From assembly GCF_000314995.1 (NCBI RefSeq), contig NZ_BAEO01000027.1, positions 113,733-177,732 of the forward strand: a stretch of DNA of 64,000 nucleotides, given 5' to 3'. This DNA comes from Paraglaciecola arctica BSs20135. GTDB taxonomy: Bacteria > Pseudomonadota > Gammaproteobacteria > Enterobacterales > Alteromonadaceae. Position numbers and translations under genes: made by a program. The notes beneath the pieces are model-generated. The model did no database searches, was not told the origin of the DNA, and was given only the letters and a program-made list of their open reading frames with translations. Of the stretch, positions 35,348-44,445 are shown in pieces; positions within the stretch are counted from its first letter, which is position 1, and every line of letters starts with the position of its first letter.

Positions 35348-36497
35348 TTAATTTGCCAGCATTAAATCAATGCTGCGTATATAGCGTATAGTCACTTCTT
35401 GCGCCCATTCTTTTTTGTTTATTTTATGACCCATAAGCCGCGCAACTTCAGTAACTACTGAATGACCTTCGGTAATCGAATCGTGGGGAATTCCACGACA
35501 AAGCTCATAAAATTTTTCAGTACCAAAACTATGACGCAAATGATGATATGAATTATCTTCATTCAGAACGAGATTCGGTGATCTGCCATCCAATAACATC
35601 GTTCTGATATCTCGAAATACACGAGTTGCAACCCCAGCCTTGATTGCCGTTCCTTTGCCATCAGTGCTAACTAACAATGAATTTGAATTTGTTTCTTTTT
35701 GACGTTCGACTAGATAATACATTTTGCATTTTTCTAATAACGCACGAGGTATGTATATTGTGCGGGCGGGAGAACCTTCGTTTTTTCTTGCTTTAGTAAT
35801 AGTCAACAAATACTCAAAGACATCTTTATCTGATTGCTCTAATTCATCAAATAACGATTTAAAGCCTTTCTGGGGCTTTTTAGCATACGTAAAGTCATCC
35901 ATGAATAAACTTGTGTTTTCTATTGCCCTAAGGCCGCATTCAAAGCCAAATCTTAACAGTAATTCGTCTCTTATTGTTTTACATGTAAGTAACATCTTAT
36001 TTCGGGTGTCTTTTTGAATATATTTATAAGCTCTACTCCGCACTATGTTTTGGTGGGCGGCAGCCCTAAGCTTCTGATAAATATATAAATTTTTAGTTTC
36101 TGCAATCCCAAGATACGAGAGGTAAATATAGTAAGACGTCAGAATACTTATTCTTTGGGTAACAGTATTAAAACCTTTTTTAAGTCTCTGAAATTAAATA
36201 ATCGTTTAAATAGGTATTTATAAATTCTGAAGTAGCATGTGTATGCATATGTACATTGGGCAAATCAGGGTTTAGCTGAGATTGTTGTTCTACATACTGA
36301 AGAAAATGCAAGATTGCATCCTCATGAATATTAATTGTACTAGGGTTAATTTCAGTATCAACAATAGTAACTTCAACTACTTTGTTTTTGTTAACTATTG
36401 TTTTCTGTGATTTCACACACCCCGTTTTATTCATTGACATTGAGATAAGAGTTGGTATAACAACAGGAGTATTATTACAATCAATAAAAACTGACAA
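35348..36497 (-). pseudogene. Tyrosine recombinase/integrase split by a +1 frameshift (GmtY candidate)
   Basis: The first frame (36497 to 36180, 105 codons) encodes a SAM-like core-binding region (AILHFLQYVEQQ, SEFINTYLNDYLI) and ends TAA. From about 36190 a second frame runs without break to 35348 and reads LKKGFNTVTQRISILTSYYI onward, then the catalytic domain: arginine in ECGLRAIE, HHLRHSFG (HxxRH), MGHKINK and terminal tyrosine in TIRYIRS. The combined 383 codons are a normal recombinase length. The shift must fall within about a dozen bases at TTTCAGAGACTTAAAAAAGG. A GTG at 36043 could give only the catalytic part. Loss of function, sequencing error or programmed shift are all possible. 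Confidence 0.75.
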
Positions 36498-36567
36498 ATC
36501 TATCTAATTGAATGGATTTCATATTGTTTGATGTATGCACAAACTTTTCCATATAACCACTATCTTT

Positions 36568-36650
36568 ATGTGTTCAATATCCGCCCATGGTAACATGAAT
36601 TATATGAAGATAAAGTTAAAGTTATAATTCTTATTAGTGTTCATTTTTAA
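36568..36650. repeat. GTGTTCA motifs inside the right island end
   Basis: ATGTGTTCAATATC at 36568-36581 and TAGTGTTCATTTTTAA at 36635-36650 resemble the repeats at the left end. They lie between the recombinase start and the dinB junction, where recombinase binding sites are expected. Confidence 0.5.
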
Positions 36651-36671
36651 CCAGAACTTGTCATTGACTAT

Positions 36672-36709
36672 AAGTAGCAGTCCATATCTATGTGGATAAT
36701 TTTACGCAA
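36672..36709 (-). pseudogene. dinB: 5' fragment of chromosomal dinB (first dozen codons)
   Basis: From TTG at 36709 the frame reads (M)RKIIHIDMDCYL then TAG; the first eleven residues are the standard DinB N-terminus with its first catalytic aspartate. TAGG at 36718 is a well-spaced ribosome site. The frame leaves DinB sequence after the cysteine codon, exactly where the 3' fragment at 14003 resumes with Y-A-A-V-E. This marks the right island junction at about 36672-36676. Confidence 0.88.
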
Positions 36710-36728
36710 AAACGGACCTAGCAAATAG

Positions 36729-36744
36729 CTGTATATAAAATCAG
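36729..36744 (-). promoter_or_regulatory. LexA (SOS) box of the dinB promoter
   Basis: CTGTATATAAAATCAG matches the gammaproteobacterial LexA consensus CTGT-N8-ACAG with one mismatch and the AT-rich spacer. It lies 20 bases upstream of the dinB start, where dinB genes normally carry it. It now precedes the dinB stub and, 230 bases on, the island recombinase operon. Confidence 0.75.
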
Positions 36745-36780
36745 TATTTTGCCGGAATTTAAGAATATTTCAATATAAAA

Positions 36781-36803
36781 AAACGCCAGACTAGCTGGCG
36801 TTT
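36781..36803 (-). terminator. Rho-independent terminator after nqrM
   Basis: AAACGCCA / TGGCGTTT stem followed on the minus strand by a run of T. It separates the nqrM transcript from the dinB promoter. Confidence 0.85.
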
Positions 36804-36830
36804 GTTTTAGATGTTATTTATTACCGTGGA

Positions 36831-37064
36831 TTAAAGGATTTGGTCTTTTTTCCATTCATTCAATTTGGCTTCCCTAGCTTGCTCTTTTTCCAACCGCATC
36901 TTTTTACGATCACAAGGTTCAGGGCAATCGCAGGCTTTAGCTATACCCAGCGCACCAAGCCCGCCGCAGCTACCTGCAATAGACTTCTGTTGGAATATGT
37001 AGCCTACAGACATGGCGACTACCACCACTAAAAAAAATACAAATGCGAGAATAAAGGTACTCAA
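36831..37064 (-). CDS. nqrM: Na+-NQR maturation protein NqrM
   Basis: NqrM (77 aa, DUF539) is needed to assemble Na+-NQR, probably delivering iron to the NqrD/NqrE cysteine site. It has one N-terminal membrane helix (ILAFVFFLVVVVAMSVGYIF) and the family cysteine cluster CGGLGALGIAKACDCPEPCD. It lies directly downstream of apbE (40-base gap) and the nqr operon. In relatives it is commonly followed by dinB, which fits the split gene here. Confidence 0.93.
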   Translation of the reverse strand: MSTFILAFVFFLVVVVAMSVGYIFQQKSIAGSCGGLGALGIAKACDCPEPCDRKKMRLEKEQAREAKLNEWKKDQIL

Positions 37065-37104
37065 AATTTGACTCCAATAAGATCATAAATTAACAAAAAC
37101 GATT

Positions 37105-38121
37105 TTAATAAACAGTTACGAGCTGTTCAAATCTGGCACTAGTATACTCGTTAAAACCGTCTTTTTCTTTAGTAATGAGTATTACTGCAATATCGTATTT
37201 TGTTGCTAAGGCTAGTGCTTTATCTTTACCCATTACAATTAGGGCAGTGGCCAACCCATCGGCTGTCATTGAAGAAGGATGGATCACTGTGGCAGACACT
37301 ACATTATGGGTAATTGGGTAGCCAGTGTTTGGGTTAATTAAGTGTGAATAACGAATTCCGTCCTGTTCGTAATAAATACGATAATCGCCGGAGGTAGCTA
37401 CAGCATTATCACCTATGCTGATAATTTCTTGCACCGCACGTTGTTGAGCTTGGGGTTTTTCAATGGCTATTTTCCATGGGATGCCTGATGCTTTTAATCC
37501 TGAGATCCGCATTTCGCCACCGATTTCCACTAAGAAGTTTTGGATTTTATGAGTCTGTAAAAGTTCAGCAACTTGGTCTACAGCGTAACCTTTAGCAATG
37601 GTTGATAAGTCTACATAGAGATTTGGGATCGTTTTACTAGCCCAAGTTGGCCCAATTGTTAATTTATCTAATCCAACTAATTGTTGGGTAGCCTGAATAA
37701 GTTCATCTGATGGGATCTTTTCTGGGCGACTTTGGGGACCAAAACCCCATAGATTGATCAGTGGGCCGATGGTTACGTCTAATAAGCCTGAACTCATATC
37801 ACCTAAGCGTTTTGCTTCGTTTAACACCTCTATTGTCTGTGGTGACATAGTAAAGGGTTCAGTACTGTTCCATTGATTAAACTGACTCAGCTCTGAGTCG
37901 TTAATATAGGTAGACATTAATTGATTAATCTCAATCAACAATTGGTCTATCTGGTGTTTAATATTTTTTTCATCTAACCCATTAATTGGTACAAATTTAA
38001 CGTTGTATGTAGTGCCCATTGTTGGGCCAGTTAGGTGGGTTTCTTGCACTGTAGCTGGTGAGCAGCTTAAGAATATTACGGTAATAATAGCCGCTAACTG
38101 AACCTTAAAGAGTATTTGCAT
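37105..38121 (-). CDS. apbE: FAD:protein FMN transferase
   Basis: ApbE (338 aa) is a periplasmic lipoprotein that attaches FMN covalently to threonines of NqrB and NqrC. The signal ends in a lipobox (IIFLSC after residues ITV). Conserved elements include TGPTMGTTYNVKF near the mature start, DLSTIAKGYAVD for FAD binding, and IGGEMRISG, YSHLINPNTGYPI and the metal/threonine element SATVIHPSSMTADGLATAL. It follows nqrF behind a terminator, so it may have its own weak promoter or read-through. Confidence 0.95.
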   Translation of the reverse strand: MQILFKVQLAAIITVIFLSCSPATVQETHLTGPTMGTTYNVKFVPINGLDEKNIKHQIDQLLIEINQLMSTYINDSELSQFNQWNSTEPFTMSPQTIEVLNEAKRLGDMSSGLLDVTIGPLINLWGFGPQSRPEKIPSDELIQATQQLVGLDKLTIGPTWASKTIPNLYVDLSTIAKGYAVDQVAELLQTHKIQNFLVEIGGEMRISGLKASGIPWKIAIEKPQAQQRAVQEIISIGDNAVATSGDYRIYYEQDGIRYSHLINPNTGYPITHNVVSATVIHPSSMTADGLATALIVMGKDKALALATKYDIAVILITKEKDGFNEYTSARFEQLVTVY

Positions 38122-38140
38122 AGTGTTTTGGGCCTATAAG

Positions 38141-38164
38141 AAAAGGGGCATAAAGCCCCTTATA
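38141..38164 (-). terminator. Terminator between nqrF and apbE
   Basis: AAGGGGC / GCCCCTT stem with a TTTTCTT tail on the minus strand, 30 bases after the nqrF stop. It likely attenuates transcription into apbE. Confidence 0.8.
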
Positions 38165-38195
38165 AATCTGTTACTACATGAAAACTTTGAGGTTA

Positions 38196-39428
38196 TTAAC
38201 CGCCGAAGTCATCCAACATAATGTTTTCGTCTTCAACACCTAATTCTTTAAGCATGTTGATTACGGCTGCATTCATCATAGGTGGGCCACACATGTAGAA
38301 TTCACAATCTTCAGGTGCTGGATGATCTTTCAGGTAATTCTCCAACAATACGTTGTGAATAAACCCAGTATCGCCTTTCCAGTTATCTTCAGGTTGTGGA
38401 TCAGATAAAGCAACATGCCACTTAAAGTTGTCATTTTCTTTTTGTAGCATATCGAAATCTTCTACATAGAACATTTCACGCAAAGAACGAGCACCGTACC
38501 AGAAAGTTATTTTACGAGATGTCTTTAATCTACGAAGTTGATCAAAGATATGTGAACGCATTGGGGCCATTCCTGCACCACCACCCACAAATACCATTTC
38601 AGCATCAGTGTCTTTAGCGAAGAACTCACCAAATGGACCTGAAATAGTGGCTTTATCGCCTTCTTTCAAGCTCCAAATGTAAGATGACATTTTACCTGCT
38701 GGTAAAGACAAATTATTAGGTGGCGGCGAAGCAACTCGCACGTTCAACATAATAATACCTTCTTCTTCAGGATAGTTAGCCATTGAATAGGCGCGAATTG
38801 TTTCGTCTTCTACTTTAGATTCGATATTGAAGAAACCAAAACGTTCCCAATCACCACGATATTCTTCAGGCACATCGAAATCAGAGTATTTTACATGGTG
38901 AGGTGGCGCTTCAATTTGGATATAACCACCGGCACGGAAAGGTACACTTTCACCATTAGGTATTTGAAGTTTGAGTTCTTTGATAAAGGTAGCTTTGTTA
39001 TCGTTAGAAATAACTTCACATTCCCACTTTTTAACACCAAAGATTTCTTCTTCTAGCTCAATATTCATGTCTTGTTTGATAGACACCTGACAAGATAAAC
39101 GACAACCATGTTTGGCGTCTCTTTTGCTAATATGATCAAGTTCTGTTGGCAGAATTTCTCCACCGCCCTCTGTAATATCAACACGACACTGGCCACATGA
39201 ACCACCGCCACCACAAGCTGAAGAAACAAAAATACCAGCATTTGCCAAGGCACCTAACAGTTTATCGCCAGGCTGGGCTGTAATGGACTCTTGCGCACCA
39301 CCATTAATGGTAATAGTCACTTCGCCTTCTGGTACCAGCTTAGATTTTGCAAACATGATGATAAGCACTAACGCTAAAACGATAGCGATAAACATGCCTA
39401 CACCAAGAAAAACTTCATTATAATTCAT
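38196..39428 (-). CDS. nqrF: Na+-NQR subunit F (NADH-oxidising)
   Basis: NqrF (410 aa) takes electrons from NADH through FAD to a [2Fe-2S] cluster. One N-terminal helix ([18 protein letters not shown]) is followed by a ferredoxin domain with [14 protein letters not shown] and HGCRLSC, the FAD motif RAYSMANYP, and the NADH site [14 protein letters not shown]. It is the last gene of nqrABCDEF. Length is normal. Confidence 0.97.
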   Translation of the reverse strand: MNYNEVFLGVGMFIAIVLALVLIIMFAKSKLVPEGEVTITINGGAQESITAQPGDKLLGALANAGIFVSSACGGGGSCGQCRVDITEGGGEILPTELDHISKRDAKHGCRLSCQVSIKQDMNIELEEEIFGVKKWECEVISNDNKATFIKELKLQIPNGESVPFRAGGYIQIEAPPHHVKYSDFDVPEEYRGDWERFGFFNIESKVEDETIRAYSMANYPEEEGIIMLNVRVASPPPNNLSLPAGKMSSYIWSLKEGDKATISGPFGEFFAKDTDAEMVFVGGGAGMAPMRSHIFDQLRRLKTSRKITFWYGARSLREMFYVEDFDMLQKENDNFKWHVALSDPQPEDNWKGDTGFIHNVLLENYLKDHPAPEDCEFYMCGPPMMNAAVINMLKELGVEDENIMLDDFGG

Positions 39429-39449
39429 ATCTATTCCTCAGAAGGCCGC

Positions 39450-40058
39450 TTATAGCGAAACGCCGGTAAATGATTGGAAACCAAGGGCCATAAGTCCAGC
39501 GATCATAAATACCGAACCTAAACCTCGTATACCTTCTGGCATATCAGCGTATTTAAGTTTTTCACGTACTGCGGCTAGTAGGGTGATAGCAATCGCCCAA
39601 CCTAAACCACTGCCTACACCGTAAACGATGCTTTCAGTGAAGTTGTATTCACGTTGAATTGCGAATGCCACGCCACCAAATATTGCACAGTTCACTGTGA
39701 TAAGTGGTAAGAAAATTCCCAATGCGTTGTATAACGCTGGGAAAAACTTATCCAAGCTCATTTCCAATATTTGTACTAAGGCAGCGATAACGCCAATAAA
39801 AGTCAAAAAGCTCAGAAAGCTTAAATCTGCTTCTGGGAAACCTGCCCAACCTAGTGCTCCGGGGGCAAGGATATTCACAAATATAACTTGGTTAACCGGT
39901 ACCGAAATCCCCAAAACTACTATTACTGCTACACCTAAACCCATGGCAGTTTTAACTTTTTTGGATACTGCCAAAAAGGTACACATACCTAGGAATAAAG
40001 ACAAAGCCATGTTTTCAATGAAAACTGATTTAACAAAAATACTGATGTAATGTTCCAT
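39450..40058 (-). CDS. nqrE: Na+-NQR subunit E
   Basis: NqrE (202 aa) is a six-helix membrane subunit. The two conserved cysteines that, with those of NqrD, hold the intramembrane iron centre are visible in [10 protein letters not shown] and [12 protein letters not shown]. Gap to nqrF is 21 bases and to nqrD three bases, within one operon. Confidence 0.96.
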   Translation of the reverse strand: MEHYISIFVKSVFIENMALSLFLGMCTFLAVSKKVKTAMGLGVAVIVVLGISVPVNQVIFVNILAPGALGWAGFPEADLSFLSFLTFIGVIAALVQILEMSLDKFFPALYNALGIFLPLITVNCAIFGGVAFAIQREYNFTESIVYGVGSGLGWAIAITLLAAVREKLKYADMPEGIRGLGSVFMIAGLMALGFQSFTGVSL

Positions 40059-40061
40059 GAA

Positions 40062-40694
40062 TTACTCCTTCGGCTCGACTTGTGCTGGACGTATTGTACG
40101 AATTGCCCAGATTAGGCCACCAATCAAAAAGAACGAACTGAAAGGTAAAATCAATAAACCATTACCTTGATACCAGCCACCATTTTGAATTAAAGGTAAG
40201 ATTTCAAAGCCTAATAGAGTACCAAAACCCAATAACTCTTTGACGGTACCAATAATGATTAACACCAATGAATAACCTAAGCCATTACCAATACCATCGA
40301 GGAACGACATCAGAGGTGGACTCTTCATGGCATAAGCTTCTGCTCGGCCCATTACAATACAGTTAGTAATAATCAAGCCAACAAATACCGAAAGCTGTTT
40401 GGATATTTCGTATGAATAGGCTTTTAATATTTGGTCAACCACTATTACCAATGAGGCAATAATCGTCATTTGAATAATAATCCGTACACTTGAAGGTATT
40501 TGTTTACGGATCAGAGAGATAAACAAATTAGAAAATGCCGTTACTGTGGTTAGTGCTAACGCCATAACCAAGGCAGTTTCTAATTTGGTAGTGATTGCCA
40601 GTGCCGAGCAAACGCCCAGTACTTGCAATGCAATAGGGTTATTGTCCAGAATGGGTCCGAGCAATACCTTTTTCATTTCTTTAGTTTCAGCCAT
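40062..40694 (-). CDS. nqrD: Na+-NQR subunit D
   Basis: NqrD (210 aa) is a six-helix subunit homologous to NqrE. Its conserved cysteines are in [11 protein letters not shown] and [13 protein letters not shown], the NqrD half of the membrane iron site. It sits 12 bases after nqrC. Confidence 0.96.
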   Translation of the reverse strand: MAETKEMKKVLLGPILDNNPIALQVLGVCSALAITTKLETALVMALALTTVTAFSNLFISLIRKQIPSSVRIIIQMTIIASLVIVVDQILKAYSYEISKQLSVFVGLIITNCIVMGRAEAYAMKSPPLMSFLDGIGNGLGYSLVLIIIGTVKELLGFGTLLGFEILPLIQNGGWYQGNGLLILPFSSFFLIGGLIWAIRTIRPAQVEPKE

Positions 40695-40706
40695 TGTGCG
40701 AACCCC

Positions 40707-41465
40707 TTACGATTTCCAAGTCTGATTTTTAAGGTATGGCCCGTAGCCATTCTCACCTACCCAATAACTAAGTGTATTTTGTACACCATTACTAGTGAGT
40801 GTAGCGCCCGAAAGTGCATCAACTGCATATGGGTTATTTGCGTTATCACCTTTCTTAACCTGAATGGCTACTTCACCGTCGTTATATAACTTTTTACCAT
40901 CCCACTTTGCTTTCCATTTTGGGTTGAGTACTTCGCCACCCAGTCCAGGGGTTTCTTTCTGTTGATAGTAAATAAGCTCACGTACTGTGTTGCCATCAGA
41001 ATCAATAGCTAAAAAGCCATACATCAAATCCCATAAGCCACTGCCATGAACTGGCAGGATTAACCGCGTGACCTCACCTGCGTCATTTTTGACAATATAT
41101 ACACTAGCAATGCTGGCACGTTGTTGAAAACCTACGTTACTACCTGTTACTTTGACCGTATATTCAGGCATCTTGGCCGCTTTATACATGTCATAGTCTT
41201 TTGTTGGTTTCTCTACATATTGACCAGTTTCAAGATTGACAAATTTTTCTTCAATATATTTATCAAAGGTTCCGGCGATATCGCCAGCAGCCAACTCGGA
41301 TAAGCCCGCCGCTTCTACAATATTTGACTGTTTATCTATTGCGACATTGGTTTGCTGTAAATCACGCAAGCCAACGGCTGCACCAGATACAATAATGGAG
41401 CAAACCAAACATACAGCAACAACAACACCTATAGTTTTACCTAGAGTTTCTTTTTTAGCCGACAC
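40707..41465 (-). CDS. nqrC: Na+-NQR subunit C
   Basis: NqrC (252 aa) has one N-terminal helix ([20 protein letters not shown]) and a periplasmic flavoprotein domain with the covalent FMN threonine in [10 protein letters not shown], the ApbE target motif. GTG at 41465 is the chosen start: GGAGG stands seven bases upstream, it overlaps the nqrB stop by 11 bases, and the length then equals the family's. An earlier in-frame ATG at 41510 would lie deep in nqrB. Confidence 0.95.
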   Translation of the reverse strand: MSAKKETLGKTIGVVVAVCLVCSIIVSGAAVGLRDLQQTNVAIDKQSNIVEAAGLSELAAGDIAGTFDKYIEEKFVNLETGQYVEKPTKDYDMYKAAKMPEYTVKVTGSNVGFQQRASIASVYIVKNDAGEVTRLILPVHGSGLWDLMYGFLAIDSDGNTVRELIYYQQKETPGLGGEVLNPKWKAKWDGKKLYNDGEVAIQVKKGDNANNPYAVDALSGATLTSNGVQNTLSYWVGENGYGPYLKNQTWKS

Positions 41466-42672
41466 GGGCGATCCTCCGTTTAATATTGCTTTGGGCGACA
41501 AAATAGTCAAACAAGGGTGCCCACAAGTTAGCGAATAAGATTGCCAACATCATACCTTCTGGGAAAGCGGGGTTAATCACGCGGACCATCACACACATAG
41601 CACCAATTAATATCCCGTACGCCCACTTACCTTGATTAGTAAATGATGCCGATACTGGGTCGGTAGCCATAAAGAACATACCAAAAGCAAAGCCCCCCGT
41701 TACCACATGCCAATACCAAGGCATGGCAAACATGGCATTAGTATCACTACCCACTAAATTCAATAATGTACTAAAGGCAGCACCACCTAGCAGCACACCT
41801 AACACAATTCGCCATGAAGCAATTCGCATGTAGATGATAAACAGACCACCAAGCATAATAGCTAAGGTCGACACTTCACCCACTGAACCTTGAAGATTGC
41901 CAAAGAAAGCATCCCACCAATCAGCATTTAAGCTCCAATCAGTGATGTTACCCGAAGCAGCTTCGCCTAACTTTGTGGCACCAGAATAACCATCAGCAGC
42001 TACCCAAATTGCATCTCCTGAGATTTGCGCTGGATATGCAAAATAAAGAAACGCACGTCCAGATAATGCCGGGTTGAGGAAGTTACGTCCTGTTCCACCA
42101 AATATTTCTTTGGCTATTACAATACCGAATGTGATACCTAAAGCCGCTTGCCATAAAGGAATTGTCGCCGGCAGCGTAAGGGCAAATAAAACTGAAGTAA
42201 CAAAGAAACCTTCGTTAATTTCATGTTTACGCACTGAAGCAAACAACACTTCCCAAAAACCACCTACTACAAACACAGTTGCGTAAATTGGTACAAAGAA
42301 ACAAGCGCCATACAACATCATGCCAAGCCAAGTGCTATCCGCATTTAATTGACCACCTAACATTTCAAACAAGCCTGCTTGCCAGAATGCGGTTGCGGTA
42401 TCGGCCCAACTAGCACCTTCTAAAATAGCAAAGTGCGCTTGATGCCCAATGTTGTACATACCGTAAAACATGGCTGGGAATGTCGCCATCCACACCATGA
42501 TCATGATACGTTTTAAATCAATACTGTCTTTTACATGGGTAGTCGATTTTGTGACTGTGCCCGGTGTGTAGAAAATGGTCGCTGCTGCTTCATATAGCGC
42601 ATACCATTTTTCGTATTTTCCACCCGCTTCGAAATCAGGTTCGATTTTATCTAAAAATGCTCTTAAGCCCAT
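41455..42672 (-). CDS. nqrB: Na+-NQR subunit B
   Basis: NqrB (405 aa) is the large membrane subunit that binds riboflavin, covalent FMN and ubiquinone and forms part of the sodium path. It has about ten helices. The covalent FMN threonine is in [11 protein letters not shown], and the [18 protein letters not shown] element [17 protein letters not shown] is conserved. It starts two bases after nqrA and overlaps nqrC. Confidence 0.96.
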   Translation of the reverse strand: MGLRAFLDKIEPDFEAGGKYEKWYALYEAAATIFYTPGTVTKSTTHVKDSIDLKRIMIMVWMATFPAMFYGMYNIGHQAHFAILEGASWADTATAFWQAGLFEMLGGQLNADSTWLGMMLYGACFFVPIYATVFVVGGFWEVLFASVRKHEINEGFFVTSVLFALTLPATIPLWQAALGITFGIVIAKEIFGGTGRNFLNPALSGRAFLYFAYPAQISGDAIWVAADGYSGATKLGEAASGNITDWSLNADWWDAFFGNLQGSVGEVSTLAIMLGGLFIIYMRIASWRIVLGVLLGGAAFSTLLNLVGSDTNAMFAMPWYWHVVTGGFAFGMFFMATDPVSASFTNQGKWAYGILIGAMCVMVRVINPAFPEGMMLAILFANLWAPLFDYFVAQSNIKRRIARVG

Positions 42673-42674
42673 GA

Positions 42675-44015
42675 TTAACCCTCTTTCTCAATCTGCTCTA
42701 AACAATCACGCAGAATCGGCCCATAGTTATATTTGCCTGGGCAAACATAAGTACATAACGCCAAATCTTCTTCGTCTAGCTCCAAGCAACCTAAACTTTG
42801 CGCCCCATCTGTATCGCCAGAGATCATATCTCTTAGCAATAAAGTAGGCAGAATATCTAACGGCATAATACGTTCATAGTTACCGATGGGCACCATAGAG
42901 CGATCAGAACCGTTAGTGGTAGTTGTCATACCAAAAAGTTTCTTAGGGCTTAAATGCCCAAGGTAAGCGCGAGTTATTGAATGTTGATTTACGCCAGGTT
43001 TTAACCAACCAAATAGTTCTTTTTCACGGCCTTCGCGCAAAATAGTTATTTGGTTGTGGAATCGACCTAAATAACCGTGCACGCCGTGGGCGTGATTACC
43101 TTGTAATACTGAACCAGATAATATGCGGACATCGCCTGCATTGGCTTCATTGGCGGTTAGTTCGGTTACATCGGCACCCAATAAGGTGCGCACTAAACGA
43201 GGATCCTTTGCTTCGGGGCCACCTAAGGCGACGACTTTACGATTATCTAATTCACCTGTGGTGAATAAGCTACCAATCGCTAATACGTCCTGATAACCCA
43301 GATGCCAAACTTTTTTGCTTTGGCCTACCGCATCTAAGTGATGAATGTGAGTACCAACTAGTCCTGCAGGGTGAACACCAGAAAACTCATTCACTTCAAC
43401 GCTGGCATTGCCTGTAGCAATCTCAGCGCCAGGCGCTTTGTTAACAAAAACTTTGCCATCTGTTAAGCGACCAATAACCTGCAACCCGTTAATAAAATCT
43501 TCGCTGCGCTCAGCAATGATTATCTGTGGATCGCCAGCCAGTGGATTGGTGTCCATTACACTAACAAAAATTGAATGAGGCTTTGAATCAAGTGCTGGAG
43601 ACTTGCTATAAGGACGAGTCCTAAAGGCAGTCCACATGCCAGAATTGACTAAGTTCTCTTGTACTTTAGCCGCATCCAATGATGCTAGTTCGGTGCTGCT
43701 ATATTTAGCAAACACTTCACTGTCATCACCTTCAAGTTGAATAACAACCGATTGCAAAACACGTTTTGCACCACGGTTGATTGCAACTACATTTCCGGCA
43801 GCCGGGGCGGTGAATTTGACGCCAGGATTCTTTTTATCTTCAAAAAGAATCTGACCCTTCTTCACTTTGTCCCCTTCTTGGACATGCATAGTTGGACGCA
43901 TGCCAATATATTCTTCACCCAAAATAGCCACTCTAGTGACAGAGTTTCCATCTTGAATTGTTTGTTGTGGCGCTCCCTGAATAGGAAGATCTAACCCTTT
44001 CGTGATTTTTATCAT
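42675..44015 (-). CDS. nqrA: Na+-NQR subunit A
   Basis: NqrA (446 aa) is the cytoplasmic subunit that contributes to the quinone site. The start [14 protein letters not shown] is the family N-terminus, so ATG at 44015 is preferred over a GTG at 44027. Other conserved parts include [23 protein letters not shown] and the C-terminal [20 protein letters not shown]. It is the first gene of the nqr operon, preceded by a leader with a nested inverted repeat. Confidence 0.96.
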   Translation of the reverse strand: MIKITKGLDLPIQGAPQQTIQDGNSVTRVAILGEEYIGMRPTMHVQEGDKVKKGQILFEDKKNPGVKFTAPAAGNVVAINRGAKRVLQSVVIQLEGDDSEVFAKYSSTELASLDAAKVQENLVNSGMWTAFRTRPYSKSPALDSKPHSIFVSVMDTNPLAGDPQIIIAERSEDFINGLQVIGRLTDGKVFVNKAPGAEIATGNASVEVNEFSGVHPAGLVGTHIHHLDAVGQSKKVWHLGYQDVLAIGSLFTTGELDNRKVVALGGPEAKDPRLVRTLLGADVTELTANEANAGDVRILSGSVLQGNHAHGVHGYLGRFHNQITILREGREKELFGWLKPGVNQHSITRAYLGHLSPKKLFGMTTTTNGSDRSMVPIGNYERIMPLDILPTLLLRDMISGDTDGAQSLGCLELDEEDLALCTYVCPGKYNYGPILRDCLEQIEKEG

Positions 44016-44047
44016 ACGCAATAGCACTACTCTAAATTAATACACAG

Positions 44048-44113
44048 CACCATTAGGCTCTTTTAGTACAGTCGTCCATGCACTGTATATCAGCAAACAA
44101 AAACCTAATGGTG
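44048..44113 (-). promoter_or_regulatory. Nested inverted repeat in the nqr leader
   Basis: CACCATTAGG (44048-44057) is exactly complementary to CCTAATGGTG (44104-44113). Inside lie TACAGT (44067-44072) and ACTGTA (44082-44087). The structure begins 33 bases upstream of the nqrA start. It could be an operator or a leader RNA fold; no known riboswitch is recognised. The remainder of 44114-44380 has no gene. Confidence 0.5.
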
Positions 44114-44380
44114 GTGAGTATCGTCAATCAATGACTAATTAATAAGCTACAAATAACTTGTGTAGCTAGATAGAAGTGTCTAAATTTCTTTAAAAATTTA
44201 TGCTCTTGGCAAAACTTAAACAAGTTTATAAAAGACACCTACGCTTAGCCTCGGAATTTTAGCATTAACCAGTGTATTTCTTCCACGCAAATTGCTGTTT
44301 AAACACATTTATTTTGTGGTTTTTATTCATTTTGAGTTGATTTGGCTCTTTCAAAGGTAGACTAAGTTTACAGAAATAAA

Positions 44381-44402
44381 AAACCGCCAGATTTGGCGGT
44401 TT
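44381..44402 (-). terminator. Terminator after fabV
   Basis: AAACCGCCA / TGGCGGTTT stem followed by TTTTATTT on the minus strand, about 44 bases after the fabV stop. Confidence 0.88.
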
Positions 44403-44445
44403 AAATTTAATGTTTTTTTAACCTATCGTTTACAAGTAGTTAATA

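Noticed and set aside
36043..36060. GTG at 36043 as the true recombinase start
   Set aside because: Coding sequence clearly continues upstream in the same frame for about 50 codons and then in a second frame, giving a normal-length recombinase.
14000..36700. tRNA gene as the island attachment site
   Set aside because: I see no tRNA at either junction; dinB sequence is found on both sides instead.
41466..41510. Longer N-terminus for NqrC from an ATG at 41510
   Set aside because: It lies deep inside nqrB and adds a non-conserved tail; GTG at 41465 has a strong ribosome site and gives normal length.
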